NCBI RefSeq assembly: GCF_003248505.1
Contig: NZ_QFOA01000011.1
Coordinates: forward strand, 4,860 to 68,859
Direction of reading: 5' to 3'
DNA length: 64,000 bases
DNA from: Sphingobium sp.
GTDB lineage: Bacteria > Pseudomonadota > Alphaproteobacteria > Sphingomonadales > Sphingomonadaceae
The notes under the pieces are model-generated. The model searched no databases and was not told the origin of the DNA. It worked only from the letters and a program-made list of their open reading frames with translations. Below, in pieces: positions 52,373 to 61,462 of this stretch (its first letter is position 1; each line of letters starts with the position of its first letter). The translations under genes and the position numbers were made by a program.

Positions 52373-53302
52373 ATGTCCAGTTACCTGCCGACGCTCAAAC
52401 AGCTCCAATATCTAGTGGCGCTGAAGGAACAGGGGCATTTCGGCAAGGCGGCGGACAGTTGTTTCGTCACTCAATCCACCTTGTCCGCAGGCATCCGCGA
52501 ACTGGAATCGCTGATTGGCATCACGCTGGTCGAACGGACGCGGCGTGTCGTGCGCTTCACCGCGCTCGGCGACCGCATCGTGGAGAAGGCGCATCGGGTG
52601 CTGCGCGAAGCGGAGGAACTGGCGGCGATTGCCGAAGCGTCCGGCAAGCCCCTGACCGGCGAATTGCGCATGAGCGTCATTCCCACCATCGCGCCCTTCC
52701 TACTGCCGCGCCTGCTGCCCCGGCTTCGCGCCGACCGGCCCGAACTCAAGCTCTATCTGCGCGAGGAAGTGACTCAGGCCGCGGTCGAATCGCTGCGTCA
52801 CGGCAATGTCGATTGCGTGCTGCTGGCGCTGCCCTTCCCCACCGGCGAACTGGACAGCGAAATTCTCTTCCAGGACCGCCTCTACGTCGCCTTCCCCCAT
52901 GACGAGCCGGTCGATCCTCCCGAATGGATCGGGCCGGACATGATCGACGAAAGCAAGCTGCTGCTGCTGGAGGACGGGCATTGCCTGAAGGACCATGCGC
53001 TCGCCGCCTGCAACCGGCCCGATCTGCGGGCAAGCGCGACGATGATGGGCACGTCGTTGCACACGCTGATCCAGATGGTAGACAACGGCCTCGGCGTCAC
53101 GATGATCCCGGAAATGGCGATAGCGGGCGGCATATTGGAGCATACCCGGATTGCCGCGCGCCCTCTGCAATCGGAGCGCTCGTGGCGCGACATCGCGCTG
53201 GTGTGGCGCAGGAACAGCCCGCGCGAAAAGGAATTCCGCTTGCTGGCGGAGATTTTGCGCGATGCGGCCGCGACCAGTTGCCGCCTGCCCGACGCCGCTT
53301 AG
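52373..53302 (+). CDS. oxyR: Peroxide sensor OxyR (LysR family)
   Basis: 309 residues. N-terminal HTH 'HFGKAADSCFVTQSTLSAGI' and an effector domain with the two redox cysteines nine apart, C204 and C213, in 'EDGHCLKDHALAAC', as in E. coli C199/C208. H2O2 forms the disulfide and switches DNA binding. No catalase or ahp gene is in the window. It follows the TauE/SafE gene and may share its transcript. Confidence 0.92.
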   Translation: MSSYLPTLKQLQYLVALKEQGHFGKAADSCFVTQSTLSAGIRELESLIGITLVERTRRVVRFTALGDRIVEKAHRVLREAEELAAIAEASGKPLTGELRMSVIPTIAPFLLPRLLPRLRADRPELKLYLREEVTQAAVESLRHGNVDCVLLALPFPTGELDSEILFQDRLYVAFPHDEPVDPPEWIGPDMIDESKLLLLEDGHCLKDHALAACNRPDLRASATMMGTSLHTLIQMVDNGLGVTMIPEMAIAGGILEHTRIAARPLQSERSWRDIALVWRRNSPREKEFRLLAEILRDAAATSCRLPDAA

Positions 53303-53324
53303 ACCGTTCCTATGATAGGCGTTG

Positions 53325-53771
53325 TCAGCCGCGATCCCATTCGCGCGCCCTGGCATCGTCCTCGACGCGCGGTTCGACCCATGCGGTTGCGCCTCCGCCG
53401 AAATGCTCCTTCTTCCAGAAAGGCGCATGGCTCTTGAGCCAGTCGATCAGGAACGCGCAGCTTTCGAGCGCCGCCGCGCGATGCCGCGACGCGGTCCCGA
53501 CAAAAACGATACGTGCGCCCGGTTCCAGCCGCCCGAAGCGGTGGATGACGCTCACACCCAGAAGCGGCCAGCGCGCAACGGCGTCGTCGACGATGCGCTG
53601 CACCTGCGCCTGCGTCATTGCCGGATAATGTTCGAGTTCGAGCGCGACGAGCCCGCCGCCGCCCCGCACCACGCCGGTAAAGCTCGCGACGCCGCCGCCG
53701 CCCAATGCTTCGAGCGCCGCCAATTCTGCCGCGATATCGAAATCCTGCGACTGGATCGCGATCCGTTTCAT
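53325..53771 (-). CDS. moaE: Molybdopterin synthase large subunit
   Basis: 148 residues. 'GGVASFTGVVR' near the N terminus and the catalytic Lys region 'HAPFWKKEHF' with 'VIHRFGRLEPGARIVFVG' are diagnostic. With MoaD it adds sulfur to precursor Z. The ATG overlaps the moaD stop by four bases; the true start 53771 was taken because longer frames run through moaD. Convergent with oxyR, 22 bp apart. Confidence 0.95.
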   Translation of the reverse strand: MKRIAIQSQDFDIAAELAALEALGGGGVASFTGVVRGGGGLVALELEHYPAMTQAQVQRIVDDAVARWPLLGVSVIHRFGRLEPGARIVFVGTASRHRAAALESCAFLIDWLKSHAPFWKKEHFGGGATAWVEPRVEDDARAREWDRG

Positions 53772-54022
53772 CCGCCTGTCACCGGGGGAAAAATCGCCAG
53801 TTCGCGCGCGTCGCCGATGGGCGCATCCATGCCGACGAAGCGCTGGTCCAGCGCCGCGCGCAACCGCGCTGCATCGCCTAGCGCTTCGGCGTGGCCCCCG
53901 CCCCGCGCCGCCAGCATCGTCACGATATCGGCGACGGTCGTGCCAGGCGCGGGCCGTTCCACCTGTTCCTCGTCCCGGCCCACGGCTTCGCGCACCCACG
54001 CGAAGTAGACGATCGTCAACAT
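53768..54022 (-). CDS. moaD: Molybdopterin synthase sulfur carrier subunit
   Basis: 84 residues, ubiquitin-like beta-grasp. 'LTIVYFAWVREAVGRDEEQV' starts it and the chain ends in the thiocarboxylate-forming GG ('IFPPVTGG'). ATG 54022 is five bases after the pgsA stop. It carries the sulfur delivered to MoaE. Confidence 0.95.
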   Translation of the reverse strand: MLTIVYFAWVREAVGRDEEQVERPAPGTTVADIVTMLAARGGGHAEALGDAARLRAALDQRFVGMDAPIGDARELAIFPPVTGG

Positions 54023-54027
54023 CCCGC

Positions 54028-54606
54028 TCAATCCATGTGCCTTATGCCGACGCGCAGATAATCCCATCCGGTCACCAGCGTCAGGATCGCCGCCGCCCAC
54101 AGCGCGACGATGCCGACCATCTGCACGAACGGGAATTGCGGCACCGCGCCGGCAAGGATCAGGGCGCCGAGCGCCACGATCTGGAACGTGGTCTTCCATT
54201 TGGCGAGGCGCGACACCGGCACCGACACCTGTAGCCCGGCCAGGAATTCCCGCAGGCCCGACACCGCGATTTCCCGCAGCAGGATGATCATCGCGGCGAT
54301 GAGGTGGACGCCCGCTATGTCTCGCGTCGCCGCCAGCATCAGGATGACCGCGCCGACCATGATCTTGTCGGCGATGGGATCGAGGAAGACGCCGAGTTTC
54401 GACACCGTCCCCTGCGCCCGCGCCAGATAGCCGTCGAAATAGTCGGTGATGCCCATCAGGCAGTAAAGTCCGAACGCGAGCGTATAGCCGGTGATCCAGC
54501 GCGCGCCCTGCCCCACCCCGGCCACTTCGTCCGGCCACAGCAGCGCCACGAGCAGGGGGACCGTCAGGATACGCGAAAGCGTCAGCAAATTGGGCAGCGT
54601 CAGCAT
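54028..54606 (-). CDS. pgsA: Phosphatidylglycerophosphate synthase
   Basis: 192 residues with about four helices. The CDP-alcohol phosphotransferase signature D-G-x2-A-R-x8-G-x3-D-x3-D is intact ('DYFDGYLARAQG', 'GVFLDPIADK'). It makes phosphatidylglycerol phosphate from CDP-diacylglycerol, the parent of the lipid that MprF modifies. ATG 54606 (MLTLPNLLT) starts at the first helix. It shares a run with moaD and moaE, a pairing without metabolic logic. Confidence 0.95.
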   Translation of the reverse strand: MLTLPNLLTLSRILTVPLLVALLWPDEVAGVGQGARWITGYTLAFGLYCLMGITDYFDGYLARAQGTVSKLGVFLDPIADKIMVGAVILMLAATRDIAGVHLIAAMIILLREIAVSGLREFLAGLQVSVPVSRLAKWKTTFQIVALGALILAGAVPQFPFVQMVGIVALWAAAILTLVTGWDYLRVGIRHMD

Positions 54607-54742
54607 CGCCGCCGACTGCCACAGTCCGGGGCGTCGCACAAGCGCCCGCCATCGGCAGCGTTGCCGCTTCGCATTGGACACAGACGCCGCCACCGGCTAG
54701 ACCCCGCCCCGGTCGGCCACGGAAAAGAAGACCCCCCTATCC

Positions 54743-56065
54743 ATGCAAGCCTCTCTCAGGCTCCTGAACAAGCGCCGTTTCCTGCCCTTATTCGTCACCC
54801 AGCTGCTGGGCGCATTCAACGACAATCTGTTCAAGAATGCGATGGTGCTGTTCGTCGTCTATCAGGTGTATAACGATGAAAGGTCCGAAACCTGGTTTTC
54901 CGCGCTGGCGACGGGTCTGTTCATCCTGCCCTTCTTTCTGTTGTCGGCGCTGTCCGGCCAGCTCGCCGACCAACGGGACAAGGCGAAGATCATCCGCTGG
55001 GTGAAGGCCGCCGAAATCCTCATCATGATCGTCGGCGCGACCGGCCTCGCCTTCATCTGGAGCGGAGTGGCCGTACATACGCTGGCGATCCCGCTGCTGC
55101 TCGCCGCGCTGTTTGCCATGGGCATTCATTCGACGTTCTTCGGCCCCATCAAATATGCGATCCTGCCCCAGCATCTGCACGATGACGAAGTGCTGGGCGG
55201 CACCGGCCTCGTCGAGGCGGGCACCTATATCGCGATCCTTGCCGGCACGATTCTCGCCGGGATCATCCCGGTTCAGGTGGCGGCGGTCGGTATCGTGATC
55301 ACCGCTGCTGTCGGCTATGTCGCCGGGCGTCAGGTGCCCCCTGCGCCCTCGATGCTGGAGTCGCAGGCCATCGACTTCCACATCGTGCGGTCGTCCATCG
55401 CACTGGTGAAGGGGACGATGCACATTCGCCGCCTCTTCCTGGCCATCATGTCGATCAGCCTGTTCTGGGCGGTGGGATCGATCCTGTTCATCCAGTTCCC
55501 GCCGCTGGTGAAGAATGTGCTGACCGCCGACAAGCCGGTCGCGAGTCTTTTCCTTGCGATCTTCTCGATCGGCATCGCGATCGGATCGATTGCCATCAAC
55601 CGGCTGCTCCAGGGCCATGTATCCGCGAAATACGCGCCTGCGTCGGTTATCGGCATGGGTCTGTGCATCGTCGCCTTCCACATCGTGTGCGACCTGTGGA
55701 CGCCCGCGCCGCCGGGACAGATGTTCTCGCTAGGCGACTTCATGGCCCATCCGCTGGCGGTGCCGCTGTCGCTCTGCCTGCTCGGCGTCGCGACGTTCGG
55801 CGGCATGTTCGTCGTACCGCTCTACGCCTTCCTCACGACCACGGTCGAAAAATGCGAGGCGGCGCGGACGGTGGCGGCCAACAACATCGTCAATTCAGGC
55901 GCGATGGTTGCAGGATCGCTGTGCGCCATCGGTCTTAGCATCGCGGGCATGTCCGTCGTGATGCAATTGCTTCTCGTCGCCGTCCTTTCGCTTCCTTGCG
56001 CCGCGATGGCGTGGAAGCTGCACAAGGCCTGCGACGGGCCGATCTGCGACAATCCGGCGCTTTAG
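54743..56065 (+). CDS. LplT-like MFS lysophospholipid transporter
   Basis: 440 residues, twelve helices. 'FVTQLLGAFNDNLFKNAMV' is the near-invariant first helix of the LplT/2-acyl-GPE group, with 'LSGQLADQRDKAKIIRW' after helix 2 and 'FFGPIKYAILPQHL' after helix 4. In many genomes it is fused or linked to an acyltransferase/acyl-ACP synthetase; none is present here. It is divergent from pgsA across 136 bp. Confidence 0.85.
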   Translation: MQASLRLLNKRRFLPLFVTQLLGAFNDNLFKNAMVLFVVYQVYNDERSETWFSALATGLFILPFFLLSALSGQLADQRDKAKIIRWVKAAEILIMIVGATGLAFIWSGVAVHTLAIPLLLAALFAMGIHSTFFGPIKYAILPQHLHDDEVLGGTGLVEAGTYIAILAGTILAGIIPVQVAAVGIVITAAVGYVAGRQVPPAPSMLESQAIDFHIVRSSIALVKGTMHIRRLFLAIMSISLFWAVGSILFIQFPPLVKNVLTADKPVASLFLAIFSIGIAIGSIAINRLLQGHVSAKYAPASVIGMGLCIVAFHIVCDLWTPAPPGQMFSLGDFMAHPLAVPLSLCLLGVATFGGMFVVPLYAFLTTTVEKCEAARTVAANNIVNSGAMVAGSLCAIGLSIAGMSVVMQLLLVAVLSLPCAAMAWKLHKACDGPICDNPAL

Positions 56066-56253
56066 GAAATGAAGCTGTAGAACGCCGTAAAGAAAGCGCA
56101 GAAGCTTAGCGCGAACAATTTCCAATCCTGATCGTCGTCCACCCGCTTCTTCGCAACCGGCGCTTCGGCCACGCGCAGGACGTGGGCGGGCAGCCGCTGG
56201 CGGAAAGGGTGGCGGGCCGATTCGGTGGTGAGGACGAGCGGTCTGTTTCGCAT
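56062..56253 (-). CDS. Small single-helix membrane protein
   Basis: 63 residues. A basic, Pro/Arg-rich N half is followed by 'DDDQDWKLFALSFCAFFTAF', one likely transmembrane helix ending close to the C terminus. Its stop overlaps the LplT-like stop by four bases (TTAG/CTAA region), convergent. I do not recognise a family; support is composition and the clean fit between genes. Confidence 0.5.
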   Translation of the reverse strand: MRNRPLVLTTESARHPFRQRLPAHVLRVAEAPVAKKRVDDDQDWKLFALSFCAFFTAFYSFIS

Positions 56254-56363
56254 GACAAAGCTGTTAACGCATTCTTTACCATTCAGCCCACTGCTATTCC
56301 GGGGAAAAATGCCGCTGTCCCGGCGCGGGACAGTGCTTGACTGTATGGTTTGAGCAATACAGC

Positions 56364-58415
56364 ATGACGGAACATATGGCCGACTCGCACCAGACCGAAC
56401 CGCTTCCCCCGCCCCGTGCCTTTGGGGAGGGGCCGCCGAGCGCGTTCGCGCCGCCTACACCCTGGCGCAAAAGGGTCAGGATTCTCGGCTGGATCGTCGC
56501 GGCAATGCTGGCGCTGCTCATGATCCTCGTCGCATGGCTTGCGGTGACGGCGCCCCTGTCCCGCTCGCTCAAGCCCATCGCGCCCCCCGCCATCAGCCTC
56601 ATGTCCGCGGACGGTCACCTGATCGCCCGGCGCGGGGCGGCGATCGACCGACCCGTCACCATGGCCGAACTCCCCGCCCATGTGCCGCAGGCCTTCATGG
56701 CGATCGAGGACCGTCGCTTCCAGAGCCACTGGGGCGTCGACCCGCGCGGGATCGCGCGGGCGATGTGGCACAATCTGTGGTCCGACGGCGCATCGCAGGG
56801 CGGCAGCACCATCACGCAGCAACTGGCGAAAGGCGTGTTCCTGTCGAGCGACCGCACCTTCGGGCGCAAGGCGCGCGAGGCGATGATCGCCGTCTGGCTG
56901 GAGGTCTGGCTGACCAAGGACCAGATCATGGAGCGCTATCTCTCCAACGTCTATTTCGGCGACAATGTCTACGGCCTGCGCGCAGCCGCGCGTCACTATT
57001 TCAATCGGTCGCCCGACCGCCTTACCATCCCGCAGGCGGCGATGCTGGCGGGCTTGTTGAAAGCCCCGTCGCGCCTTGCCCCCACCACGAATCTTAAGGG
57101 CGCGCGTGCGCGCGCCGCGCTGGTGACACAGGCGATGGTCGACGCGGGCTATCTTTCGCAGCGGGAACGCAACGCCCTGCCCCCCGCTCGCCTCAACGTG
57201 CATGACGAGGCCGACCCTACCAGCGGCACCTACTTCGCTGACTGGGTACTGCCGCAGGCGCGCGACCGGGCGGGCGCCGTCTACGGTGAGCAGGAGATCG
57301 CGACCACGCTCGACTGGCGCGTCCAGCGCCTTGCCGAAGCGGCCATTCGCCGTGCCCCGCTGGGCAGCGCGCAGGCAGCGCTCGTCGCGATGAAGCCCGA
57401 CGGCAGCGTCGTCGCCATGGTCGGCGGCCGGAATTACGCAAAGAGCAGCTTTAATCGCGCGGTGCAGGCCAGGCGTCAGCCCGGATCGACCTTTAAGCTG
57501 TTCGTCTATCTCGCGGCGTTTCGCGCGGGCATGACGCCAGACGACATGATCGACGACACGCCGATCACCACCGGCACCTATCGACCCGCCAACCACGGCG
57601 GCAAATATCGGGGTCGCATCACGCTGCGCCAGGCGTTCGCGGCATCCAGCAATGTCGCGGCCGTCCGCCTGACACAGAAAGTCGGGGTCGACAATGTGAT
57701 CAAGGTGGCGCGCGATCTGGGTGTCACGGCTCCGCTCACCGAAGACCTCAGTCTTGCGCTCGGCACCTCCGAAATGCCGCTGGTGGAATTGGCGGAGGCC
57801 TATGCTGCGGTGGCGGCGGGCGCCTATCCCGTCGTTGCCCACGGTCTGCCGCCCGAAGAGCAGGGCTGGTTCGAAAAGCTGATGCAGCGTCAGCGCCATT
57901 TCAGCGACGACCAGCTGGAAATGATCCGCGACCTGCTGTCGTCCGCCGCCAATCGCGGGACCGGAAGCGCGGCGGCGCTGCACACCAGCACATTCGGCAA
58001 GACAGGGACGACACAGGATAGCCGCGACGCGATCTTCGTGGGCTATGCGGGCGGACTGGTCACGGCGGTGTGGATCGGCAACGACGACAACGCCCCCCTG
58101 CCCGGCGGCGCGGCGGGCGGCGGCGTGCCTGCTCGCATCTGGCGCAATTTCATGGCTGGGGCGATCAACGAGCCGGTCGAGAACACGTCCGATGCGGAGC
58201 AGGATCCCGACCTCGTCAACGCGATCGCCAATGTCGCGGTGGAGGCCGGCGCAGGCAATGTCGGAATGGGCGTCGATCAGGACGGCATGACCGTCAATAT
58301 CGGCCCCAACCAACTGCGCATACCCATCGAAGTGCCGTCCGTGCCGTCTCCCGGCGTACCCGCCGTTCGCGACGCCGGACCGTCCCCCGACGATCAGGAG
58401 CCCCCGCCCCGCTAG
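56364..58415 (+). CDS. Class A penicillin-binding protein (PBP1A-like)
   Basis: 683 residues from ATG 56364. A cytoplasmic Pro-rich tail precedes one helix (GWIVAAMLALLMILVAWLAV). The glycosyltransferase domain has 'AIEDRRFQSHWGVDPRG' (catalytic Glu) and 'GGSTITQQLAKGVFLS'. The transpeptidase domain has SxxK 'PGSTFKLFVY', SxN 'AASSNVAAVR' and KTG 'FGKTGTTQDS'. It polymerises and cross-links peptidoglycan at the outer face of the membrane. The last ~60 residues are an acidic, Pro-rich extension. Other in-frame starts are TTG 56337 and ATG 56376. Confidence 0.93.
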   Translation: MTEHMADSHQTEPLPPPRAFGEGPPSAFAPPTPWRKRVRILGWIVAAMLALLMILVAWLAVTAPLSRSLKPIAPPAISLMSADGHLIARRGAAIDRPVTMAELPAHVPQAFMAIEDRRFQSHWGVDPRGIARAMWHNLWSDGASQGGSTITQQLAKGVFLSSDRTFGRKAREAMIAVWLEVWLTKDQIMERYLSNVYFGDNVYGLRAAARHYFNRSPDRLTIPQAAMLAGLLKAPSRLAPTTNLKGARARAALVTQAMVDAGYLSQRERNALPPARLNVHDEADPTSGTYFADWVLPQARDRAGAVYGEQEIATTLDWRVQRLAEAAIRRAPLGSAQAALVAMKPDGSVVAMVGGRNYAKSSFNRAVQARRQPGSTFKLFVYLAAFRAGMTPDDMIDDTPITTGTYRPANHGGKYRGRITLRQAFAASSNVAAVRLTQKVGVDNVIKVARDLGVTAPLTEDLSLALGTSEMPLVELAEAYAAVAAGAYPVVAHGLPPEEQGWFEKLMQRQRHFSDDQLEMIRDLLSSAANRGTGSAAALHTSTFGKTGTTQDSRDAIFVGYAGGLVTAVWIGNDDNAPLPGGAAGGGVPARIWRNFMAGAINEPVENTSDAEQDPDLVNAIANVAVEAGAGNVGMGVDQDGMTVNIGPNQLRIPIEVPSVPSPGVPAVRDAGPSPDDQEPPPR

Positions 58416-58486
58416 GGCCTTATCGCGGTTGCTATCCTCTTAAGGACGATTTTCGACTAAAGTGGAGCAATCGCGTCGCATCGGCT

Positions 58487-58517
58487 TTGGACTTGGACGC
58501 AATTTCAATGCTATACT
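58487..58517 (+). promoter_or_regulatory. Candidate promoter of GAF-kinase gene
   Basis: TATACT at 58512-58517 is a good -10. TTGGAC occurs twice upstream (58487-58492 and 58493-58498), leaving 19 or 13 bp; the 19-bp pair is the more plausible. It lies 40 bp upstream of the coding start. Confidence 0.35.
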
Positions 58518-58546
58518 CTTCATCTCGCTTCCGGCGGGAGAGGAGA

Positions 58547-58597
58547 ATGGCGCGCGATGGGTGGCAAAGTCCGAAGCGATTACGGATCGGAGCATAA
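58547..58597 (+). CDS. Possible 16-residue leader peptide overlapping the GAF kinase start
   Basis: ATG 58547 opens a 17-codon frame ending TAA at 58597, out of frame with the kinase, whose ATG is at 58557. GGGAG (58536-58540) is 6 bases ahead of 58547, ideal spacing, whereas AGGAG (58541-58545) is 11 bases ahead of 58557. Ribosomes might use either. The peptide (MARDGWQSPKRLRIGA) has no recognised function. Confidence 0.25.
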   Translation: MARDGWQSPKRLRIGA

Positions 58598-60263
58598 GGC
58601 ACTCGCGGCACGCTGGAGCCTAGCTGCCGAAGCGATGGAAGCGCTTGCCGGTGCGCGCTCCATGGACGCCGTCACATCGGTGTTGCGCGCATTTACCCGG
58701 CGGGCGGTGGGGGCGGACGGAATCGCCATCGTGCTCCGCGACGACGATCGATGCCATTATGTCGCGGAGGATTCGGCCGAGCCTCTGTGGGCCGGAGAAT
58801 ATTTTCCCATCGGTCGCTGCGTTTCGGGTTGGGCGATGTCGCACCAGCAAACGGTCGTCATCCCCGATGTGCTGACCGATCCGCGCGTGCCCGTCGACGC
58901 CTATCGCCGGACCTACGTGCGCAGCATGATCATGGTGCCTATCGGTCGCCCCGAATCCATCGCGGCGGTCGGTGCCTATTGGTCCGAACCGGGAATGCCG
59001 ACCGACAATCAGATATCGCTGCTGGAAGCTCTGGCGCGCGCCGCGAGCACGGCTCTGGAAAATGGCAGGCTCTTCGCCTCGCTGGAGGCTCTGAACGCGC
59101 AACTGGACGAGCGCGTGCGGGAGCGGACGAATGAGCTACATCGTTCGCAGGACGCCTTGCGCCAGTTGCAGAAGATGGAGGTGCTGGGCCAGTTGACCGG
59201 GCATGTCGCGCATGATTTCAACAATCTGCTGACGCCGATCATGGGGGGGCTGGACCTTATCCTGTCAGGTCGCTCGCCCGGCGCGGCGCGCAATACGGCA
59301 GGCATGGCGATGCAGGCTGCGGAAGCGGCGCAAACGCTGGTGCAGCGGCTGCTCGCCTTCGCGCGCCGTCAACCGCTTCAGCCGACCGCCGTGGACCTGC
59401 ACGCGTTGCTGACCGGGATGGAAAGTCTGCTGGCCAACACGCTGGGCCAGCCCATCGACCTCGCTATCGAAGTGCCCGCCGACCTACCGCCGGTTCGTGC
59501 CGACGCGCACCAGCTGGAACTGGCGATACTCAATCTGGCGGTGAACAGCCGCGATGCGATGCCCGATGGCGGCAGGCTGACGATCGCGGCGGCGGTGCGG
59601 GCGTCCAACCTGCCCTCCGGCCTTGCGCGTCGCCGCTATGTCCGCCTGACGGTCTCGGACACCGGCACAGGGATGAGCGAGAAAGTGAGGGCAGCGGCCA
59701 TGGAGCCATTCTTTACCACCAAACCGAGCGGTCAGGGCACCGGCCTCGGCCTCTCCATGGCGCACGGTCTCGTCGGCCAACTGGGGGGCGCGCTGGAAAT
59801 CGAAAGCGAGATCGGCCTGGGGACGCAGGTCCAGATGTGGCTGCCCGTCGAACAGCGCAAAGCCCATGCGACGGACGAAGGATCGCCCCCCGACGCCGAG
59901 CGAGGCGCGCAGGGCAAGGTGCTGCTGGTGGACGACAACGCACTGGTGCGCCATGCCACGCGGGAAATGCTGGCCGACATCGGTTACGATGTCGTCGATG
60001 TCGACCATGCCGAACTGGCGCTCAGCATGATGGAAGAAGGGTTGCAACCCGACATTCTCGTCACCGATCATGTGATGCCGGGGATGAGCGGGGTCGAACT
60101 GGCGCTGCGCGTGCGGGTCGACCATCCCGATGTCGCGCTGCTCATCATCTCGGGCTATCAGGGCATCGACCTCGTCGCACCGGACATCGTCCGCCTGTCG
60201 AAGCCCTTCCGCTGCGGCCATTTGCAGGCGAGCATCGCGGCGGCGCGGGCGCAGGTGCACTGA
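58557..60263 (+). CDS. GAF-domain hybrid sensor histidine kinase
   Basis: 568 residues. A GAF domain (about 30-180, with 'FPIGRCVSGWAMSHQQTVVI') is followed by a short coiled-coil ('LNAQLDERVRERTNELHRSQ'), HisKA (His in 'GHVAHDFNNLLTPI'), HATPase ('AVNSRDAM', 'VSDTGTGM', 'FFTTKPSGQGTGLGLS') and a receiver (Asp in 'ILVTDHVMPGMSG', Lys in 'RLSKPFR'). The receiver phosphorelay partner is not nearby. No bilin- or haem-binding signature is evident in the GAF domain, so the ligand is unknown. See the alternative leader frame at 58547. Confidence 0.88.
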   Translation: MGGKVRSDYGSEHKALAARWSLAAEAMEALAGARSMDAVTSVLRAFTRRAVGADGIAIVLRDDDRCHYVAEDSAEPLWAGEYFPIGRCVSGWAMSHQQTVVIPDVLTDPRVPVDAYRRTYVRSMIMVPIGRPESIAAVGAYWSEPGMPTDNQISLLEALARAASTALENGRLFASLEALNAQLDERVRERTNELHRSQDALRQLQKMEVLGQLTGHVAHDFNNLLTPIMGGLDLILSGRSPGAARNTAGMAMQAAEAAQTLVQRLLAFARRQPLQPTAVDLHALLTGMESLLANTLGQPIDLAIEVPADLPPVRADAHQLELAILNLAVNSRDAMPDGGRLTIAAAVRASNLPSGLARRRYVRLTVSDTGTGMSEKVRAAAMEPFFTTKPSGQGTGLGLSMAHGLVGQLGGALEIESEIGLGTQVQMWLPVEQRKAHATDEGSPPDAERGAQGKVLLVDDNALVRHATREMLADIGYDVVDVDHAELALSMMEEGLQPDILVTDHVMPGMSGVELALRVRVDHPDVALLIISGYQGIDLVAPDIVRLSKPFRCGHLQASIAAARAQVH

Positions 60264-60289
60264 CGCCTACGCCCGAAACCGAGGGATAG

Positions 60290-61462
60290 TCAGAGCGCCT
60301 CTCCGGCGGCCCATCCGCTCGACCAGGCCCACTGGAAGTTATAGCCGCCCAGCCATCCGGTCACATCCACCGCCTCGCCGATGGCGTACAGCCCCGGCAC
60401 CTTCGCGGCCTCCATGGTGCGCGACGAAAGATGGGCGGTGGCGATGCCGCCGACCGTCACTTCCGCCTTGGCATAGCCTTCGGTCCCGGACGGCAGAAAC
60501 GCCCAGTCGCCAAGCCGCCCGCTCGCCTGTCGCACCACCTTGTCGCTCAGCGCGCCAAGCTCGCCCTCCACCGCCAGCCGCCCGATCAATGCATCGGCCA
60601 GCCGTTCCGGCAGCGCTTCGCTCAATATGCGGCGGAGTGTCGCGCGAGGGCGTGCGCGCTTCTCCTCGACCAGCCAGTCCCCCCGTCGGTCGGGCAGGAA
60701 ATCGACATGCACCGGCGTGCGATGCTGCCAGTAGGAACTGATTTGGAGCATAGCCGGGCCGGACAGCCCGCGATGGGTGAAAAGTGCCGCTTCCCGGAAC
60801 CGCGTCTTGGCCCAGCGCACCTCCACCGGAGTCGAGACGCCCGCCAGCGACTGAAACAACTGTTCGTCCGGCCCGAGCGTCAGGGGCACGAGCGCCGGGC
60901 GCGGTTGCACCACGGAAAGCCCGAACCGGCGCGCCACGTCATAGGCGAAGCCGGTCGCGCCCATCTTGGGAATGGATGGCCCCCCTGTCGCCAGCACCAG
61001 CGCGGGTGCGCTATGGACGATATCGCCGACCTGCACCCGGTAAAGGCCGTCCGCATGATCGATCCCACCGACAGCTTGCCCGAGCGCCATGATGACGCCG
61101 CCCCTGGCGCACTCTTCCTCCAGCATCGCGACGATCTGGCGCGCCGACCCGTCGCAAAACAGCTGGCCAAGCGTCTTTTCATGCCACGCGATGCAGTATC
61201 GTTCCACTAACGAAATGAAATCGGCAGCGGTATAGCGCCCGAGCGCCGACTTGGCGAAATGCGGATTGGCGGAAAGATACCGGTCGGCGGCGGTGTGGAT
61301 ATTGGTGAAGTTGCACCGCCCGCCCCCGGAAATCAGAATTTTCTTCCCCGGCGCGTCGGCGTGATCGACCAGCAACAGCTGTCTACCTCGTTGTCCGGCT
61401 ATCGCCGCGCACATCATGCCCGCAGCCCCCGCGCCCAGGACGATCGCGTCATAATGCGCCAT
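60290..61462 (-). CDS. HI0933/YhiN-family flavoprotein
   Basis: 390 residues. FAD motif 'AIVLGAGAAGMMCAAIAGQRG', 'GKKILISGGGRCNFTN' and the C-terminal 'GEAVDVTGWLGGYNFQWAW' are hallmark segments of the HI0933 (BaiN/YhiN-type) family. Redox role unknown; relatives include a bile-acid 7-dehydroxylation flavoenzyme and many uncharacterised proteins. Its ATG overlaps the stop of the YaiI/YqxD gene by one base. Confidence 0.9.
   Translation of the reverse strand: MAHYDAIVLGAGAAGMMCAAIAGQRGRQLLLVDHADAPGKKILISGGGRCNFTNIHTAADRYLSANPHFAKSALGRYTAADFISLVERYCIAWHEKTLGQLFCDGSARQIVAMLEEECARGGVIMALGQAVGGIDHADGLYRVQVGDIVHSAPALVLATGGPSIPKMGATGFAYDVARRFGLSVVQPRPALVPLTLGPDEQLFQSLAGVSTPVEVRWAKTRFREAALFTHRGLSGPAMLQISSYWQHRTPVHVDFLPDRRGDWLVEEKRARPRATLRRILSEALPERLADALIGRLAVEGELGALSDKVVRQASGRLGDWAFLPSGTEGYAKAEVTVGGIATAHLSSRTMEAAKVPGLYAIGEAVDVTGWLGGYNFQWAWSSGWAAGEAL

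Noticed and set aside
56283..58313. 676-codon minus-strand frame
   Set aside because: Antisense to the class A PBP gene with intact SxxK, SxN and KTG.
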